The notes under the pieces: model-generated
What the model saw: the letters and a program-made list of their open reading frames with translations, nothing else
Told to the model about the DNA's origin: nothing
Databases searched by the model: none
In this document: in pieces, positions 6,115 through 8,352 of the stretch
Numbering within the stretch: position 1 is the first letter of the stretch
Layout: each line of letters opens with the position of its first letter
Made by a program: the position numbers and the translations under genes
Source of the DNA: RGIG5612 sp964579345
GTDB taxonomy: Bacteria > Bacillota > Clostridia > Lachnospirales > Lachnospiraceae
Direction: 5' to 3'
Length of the DNA: 8,352 bases
NCBI GenBank assembly: GCA_964579345.1
Contig: CAZOHB010000117.1
Location: 1 to 8,352, forward strand

Positions 6115-8118
6115 ATGGCTATTCTTGCCATGAAACGCATCACCATATGCGGACTGAAAAAAGACAGCAAGGCAATACTTGAAACACTCCAAAGACAAGG
6201 TGTGATCGAGGTACAGGATTTTGTAAAGGAAGACGAGGTCTTCCAGAAAAAACCGATGCCTATCTCCGGCTCTGAATTCGAGCGTAATATTCATGATGCG
6301 GAAAATGCAATCGAAATTTTAAATTCCTACAATGAAGAAAAGTCCGGTCTGCTTTCTTCTTTTAAAGGCCGTGCCGTGATCAGTGAAGAGGATTATGATA
6401 ATTTCCATACAGAACTCTCTTCTGTAAAGGCAACTACGGCCCGGATCCTTGCGCTTGCAAAGGATGTCGCGGAGAAAAAAGCCGAGATCGTAAAGTGCTC
6501 ACAGCAGATCGACATGCTCGTGCCGTGGGAAACGCTCGATGTTCCGCTTGATCTGAACGGAACGGAGAAGACGTCGATCTTTATCGGTGCGCTTCCGGGA
6601 GACTGGACGCTTGATGCGATCTACCAGGCAATGGCAGAGCATCTTCCGGTTGATGTTACGATCATCAGCCATGACAAAAACCAGACCTGCCTCATGCTGA
6701 TCTGTCAAAAAGAATCTTATGAAGGCGTCAACGCAGCCCTTCGCGGAATCGGCTTCGCGTATCCGTCTGTTGCCTGTTCCACAACTCCGGTGGAGCAGAA
6801 AGAGATCCTGAATAACCAGATCACCAAACTCGAAGAAGAGATCAAAACCTGCGAAGAAGAGATCGTCTCCTATGATGATCAGCGGGCTAAGATAAAATTC
6901 TTCGCGGATTATCAGACGATCCGCGAGGAAAAATATGCAGTCGCGACATCGCTTCCGCAGTCGGAACACACCTTTGTGATTTCCGGATATATCCCGGAGA
7001 TTTATATTAAGGATGTGGAAGAATCTCTTGCGGATTATGCGGTATCTATTGAAACCAAAGATTTAAAGAAGAAAGAAAAAGCGCCGGTAGTGCTGAAGAA
7101 CAACGCCTTTTCAGCTTCTGTACAGGGCGTCGTGGAATCTTATGCGCTTCCGAAAAAAGGTGAGATCGATCCTTCCTTTATCATCTCACTGTTCTATTTC
7201 ATTTTCTTCGGATTCATGCTTTCCGATGCGGCAATCGGTCTTCTGATCTTCCTCGGAGCCGGTTTCCTGCTGCTGAAAAACAAGAACATGGAAAAAGGTC
7301 TTCGCAACAACGTGAAGCTGTTTATGTTCGGCGGAATCGCCGCAATGTTCTTCGGCGTTCTGTTCGGCAGCTATTTCGGAGACCTGATCACTTCCGTTTC
7401 CGGAAACTTCTTCGGAAATCCGATCGTTGTAAAACCTGTCTGGCTGGATATGCAGAAAAACCCGATGACGGTACTTTCACTTGCGCTGATCATGGGTATT
7501 ATCCATATCTTTACAGGACTTGCGATCAACGGATATCAGCTGTTAAAGAAAAAAGATATTGTAGGATTTATCTTTGACATTATCGTCTGGTATATCATCC
7601 TGATCGGCCTGCTTGTGAAATGCCTTTCCATGCAGATGATCATGGACATCCTGGCAGGCGGCGCAAAACCGTTCATCCCTGCAAATATAGGAAATATCGG
7701 TCTGTATGCTGCCGGTATCGGCTGTATAGCCATTATCATTATGGGCGGCAGAGAGTCGAAGAACTGGGGCAAACGAATCCTCAAAGGTGTCTATGCAGTT
7801 TATGGTATTACCAGTTATCTTTCTGACATCCTTTCCTATTCCAGACTTCTGGCTTTAGGTCTTGCAACCGGTGTTATCTCATCCGTTGCGAACATGATCG
7901 GTACGATGTTTGGAAACGGCGTAGTTGGTGTGATCATCTTCATCGTCGTATTCGTTATCATCAACGCCATCAATATCGGTATTAATACGCTTGGTGCGTA
8001 CGTACACACCAATCGTCTGCAATACGTCGAATTCTTCGGTCACTTCTATGAAGGCGGCGGCCGTCCATTCGAACCTTACAGTGTGAAAACAAAATATTAT
8101 AAATTTAAGGAGAACTAA
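6115..8118 (+). CDS. ntpI: V-type ATP synthase subunit I (membrane stator, subunit a)
   Basis: A 667-residue protein of usual length for bacterial V-type subunit I. Residues 1 to about 340 are a soluble cytoplasmic half with two coiled-coil arms (about 62-130 and 227-265) that bind the peripheral stalks. About eight membrane helices follow: near 355-375, 376-392, 403-420, 452-475, 482-505, 523-543, 560-595 and 602-630. The key ion-path arginine is R577 in SDILSYSRLLALGLA, which corresponds to the essential arginine of yeast Vph1 subunit a. The C-terminal signature YVEFFGHFYEGGGRPFEP is intact. In the first helix hairpin the common FFG-x-M-x-x-D motif appears as FFGFMLSDAAIG. ATG 6115 has GGGAGGA seven bases upstream. 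It is two bases from the subunit K start and clearly in one operon. The protein carries ions past the rotating K ring. Confidence 0.95.
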   Translation: MAILAMKRITICGLKKDSKAILETLQRQGVIEVQDFVKEDEVFQKKPMPISGSEFERNIHDAENAIEILNSYNEEKSGLLSSFKGRAVISEEDYDNFHTELSSVKATTARILALAKDVAEKKAEIVKCSQQIDMLVPWETLDVPLDLNGTEKTSIFIGALPGDWTLDAIYQAMAEHLPVDVTIISHDKNQTCLMLICQKESYEGVNAALRGIGFAYPSVACSTTPVEQKEILNNQITKLEEEIKTCEEEIVSYDDQRAKIKFFADYQTIREEKYAVATSLPQSEHTFVISGYIPEIYIKDVEESLADYAVSIETKDLKKKEKAPVVLKNNAFSASVQGVVESYALPKKGEIDPSFIISLFYFIFFGFMLSDAAIGLLIFLGAGFLLLKNKNMEKGLRNNVKLFMFGGIAAMFFGVLFGSYFGDLITSVSGNFFGNPIVVKPVWLDMQKNPMTVLSLALIMGIIHIFTGLAINGYQLLKKKDIVGFIFDIIVWYIILIGLLVKCLSMQMIMDILAGGAKPFIPANIGNIGLYAAGIGCIAIIIMGGRESKNWGKRILKGVYAVYGITSYLSDILSYSRLLALGLATGVISSVANMIGTMFGNGVVGVIIFIVVFVIINAINIGINTLGAYVHTNRLQYVEFFGHFYEGGGRPFEPYSVKTKYYKFKEN

Positions 8119-8120
8119 AA

Positions 8121-8352
8121 ATGATTGATTTCTTACAAGCAAACATGGGCACAATTTTAGCATTACTGGGTGCAGCACTTGCCGTTGGTCTTGCAGGATC
8201 AGGAAGTGCAAGAGGTGTAGGCGTTGCCGGTGAGGCAGCTGCAGGCGTCATCGCAGAAGATCCGGGAAAATTCGGTAAGGTCATGGTCCTTCAGCTTCTT
8301 CCGGGTACACAGGGTATCTACGGTCTGATCATCGGATTCATCACTCTGTCCC
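8121..8352 (+). CDS. ntpK: V-type ATP synthase subunit K (proteolipid ring), 3' end outside window
   Basis: 77 complete codons are visible before the window ends; there is no stop. ATG 8121 has AAGGAGA ending eight bases upstream. The first helix (about 11-30, LALLGAALAVGLAGSGSARGVG) is followed by a polar loop (GEAAAGVIAEDPGKFG) and the second helix (about 53-77). LLPGTQGIYGL in the second helix is diagnostic of V-type proteolipids; its L60, T63 and Q64 match L61, T64 and Q65, three of the Na+ ligands known in E. hirae NtpK. The essential carboxylate lies in the fourth helix, outside the window. K forms the membrane rotor ring and works against subunit I. Expect subunits E, C, F, A, B and D downstream. 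Confidence 0.95.
   Translation, partial: MIDFLQANMGTILALLGAALAVGLAGSGSARGVGVAGEAAAGVIAEDPGKFGKVMVLQLLPGTQGIYGLIIGFITLS

Noticed and set aside
6499..6969. Minus-strand open frame of 156 codons within subunit I
   Set aside because: Antisense shadow of a conserved ATPase gene; no start signal.

Overview
The window looks like a chromosomal segment from a low-to-mid GC anaerobic Firmicute, most likely a Clostridia member of the Lachnospiraceae type. This is judged from strong AGGAGG ribosome sites, a V-type ATPase operon, a fused-MFS/spermidine-synthase-like 3' end, and a Leu-x-x-Gly heptad-repeat lipoprotein next to an MMPL transporter. The assignment is inference from gene content and sequence style; no database search was possible.

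Layout. Positions 1-481 (+) hold the 3' end of a spermidine-synthase-like gene, closed by a hairpin terminator at 518-556. A TetR-family repressor gene converges on it (517-1128, minus) and its last codons and stop lie inside that hairpin. A 203-base divergent intergenic region (1129-1331) carries a perfect 11+11 base inverted repeat, the best candidate operator. Next come two tightly coupled plus-strand genes: a 711-residue MMPL/RND-type membrane transporter starting at a TTG codon (1332-3467) and, one base later, a 699-residue predicted lipoprotein built largely of Leu-x-x-Gly heptads (3469-5568). A strong terminator (5596-5633) ends this cassette.

From 5713 a new transcription unit begins with a good extended -10 promoter. 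It encodes the start of a V-type (A/V-type) ATPase operon: stalk subunit G/H (5779-6087), subunit I (6115-8118) and the proteolipid subunit K (from 8121, cut by the window end). The order matches the beginning of the Enterococcus hirae ntpF-ntpI-ntpK operon, and the visible part of subunit K carries L, T and Q residues that match three of the known Na+ ligands in E. hirae NtpK.

How the genes work together. The TetR protein probably represses the divergent MMPL-lipoprotein pair. The lipoprotein probably sits on the outer face of the membrane and works with the MMPL pump, because in related bacteria the same kind of heptad domain can be found attached to or beside such transporters. The ATPase genes are a separate housekeeping unit. 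Most of the window is ordinary core genome; the TetR/MMPL/heptad-lipoprotein cassette is the part whose exact substrate and mechanism are least understood.
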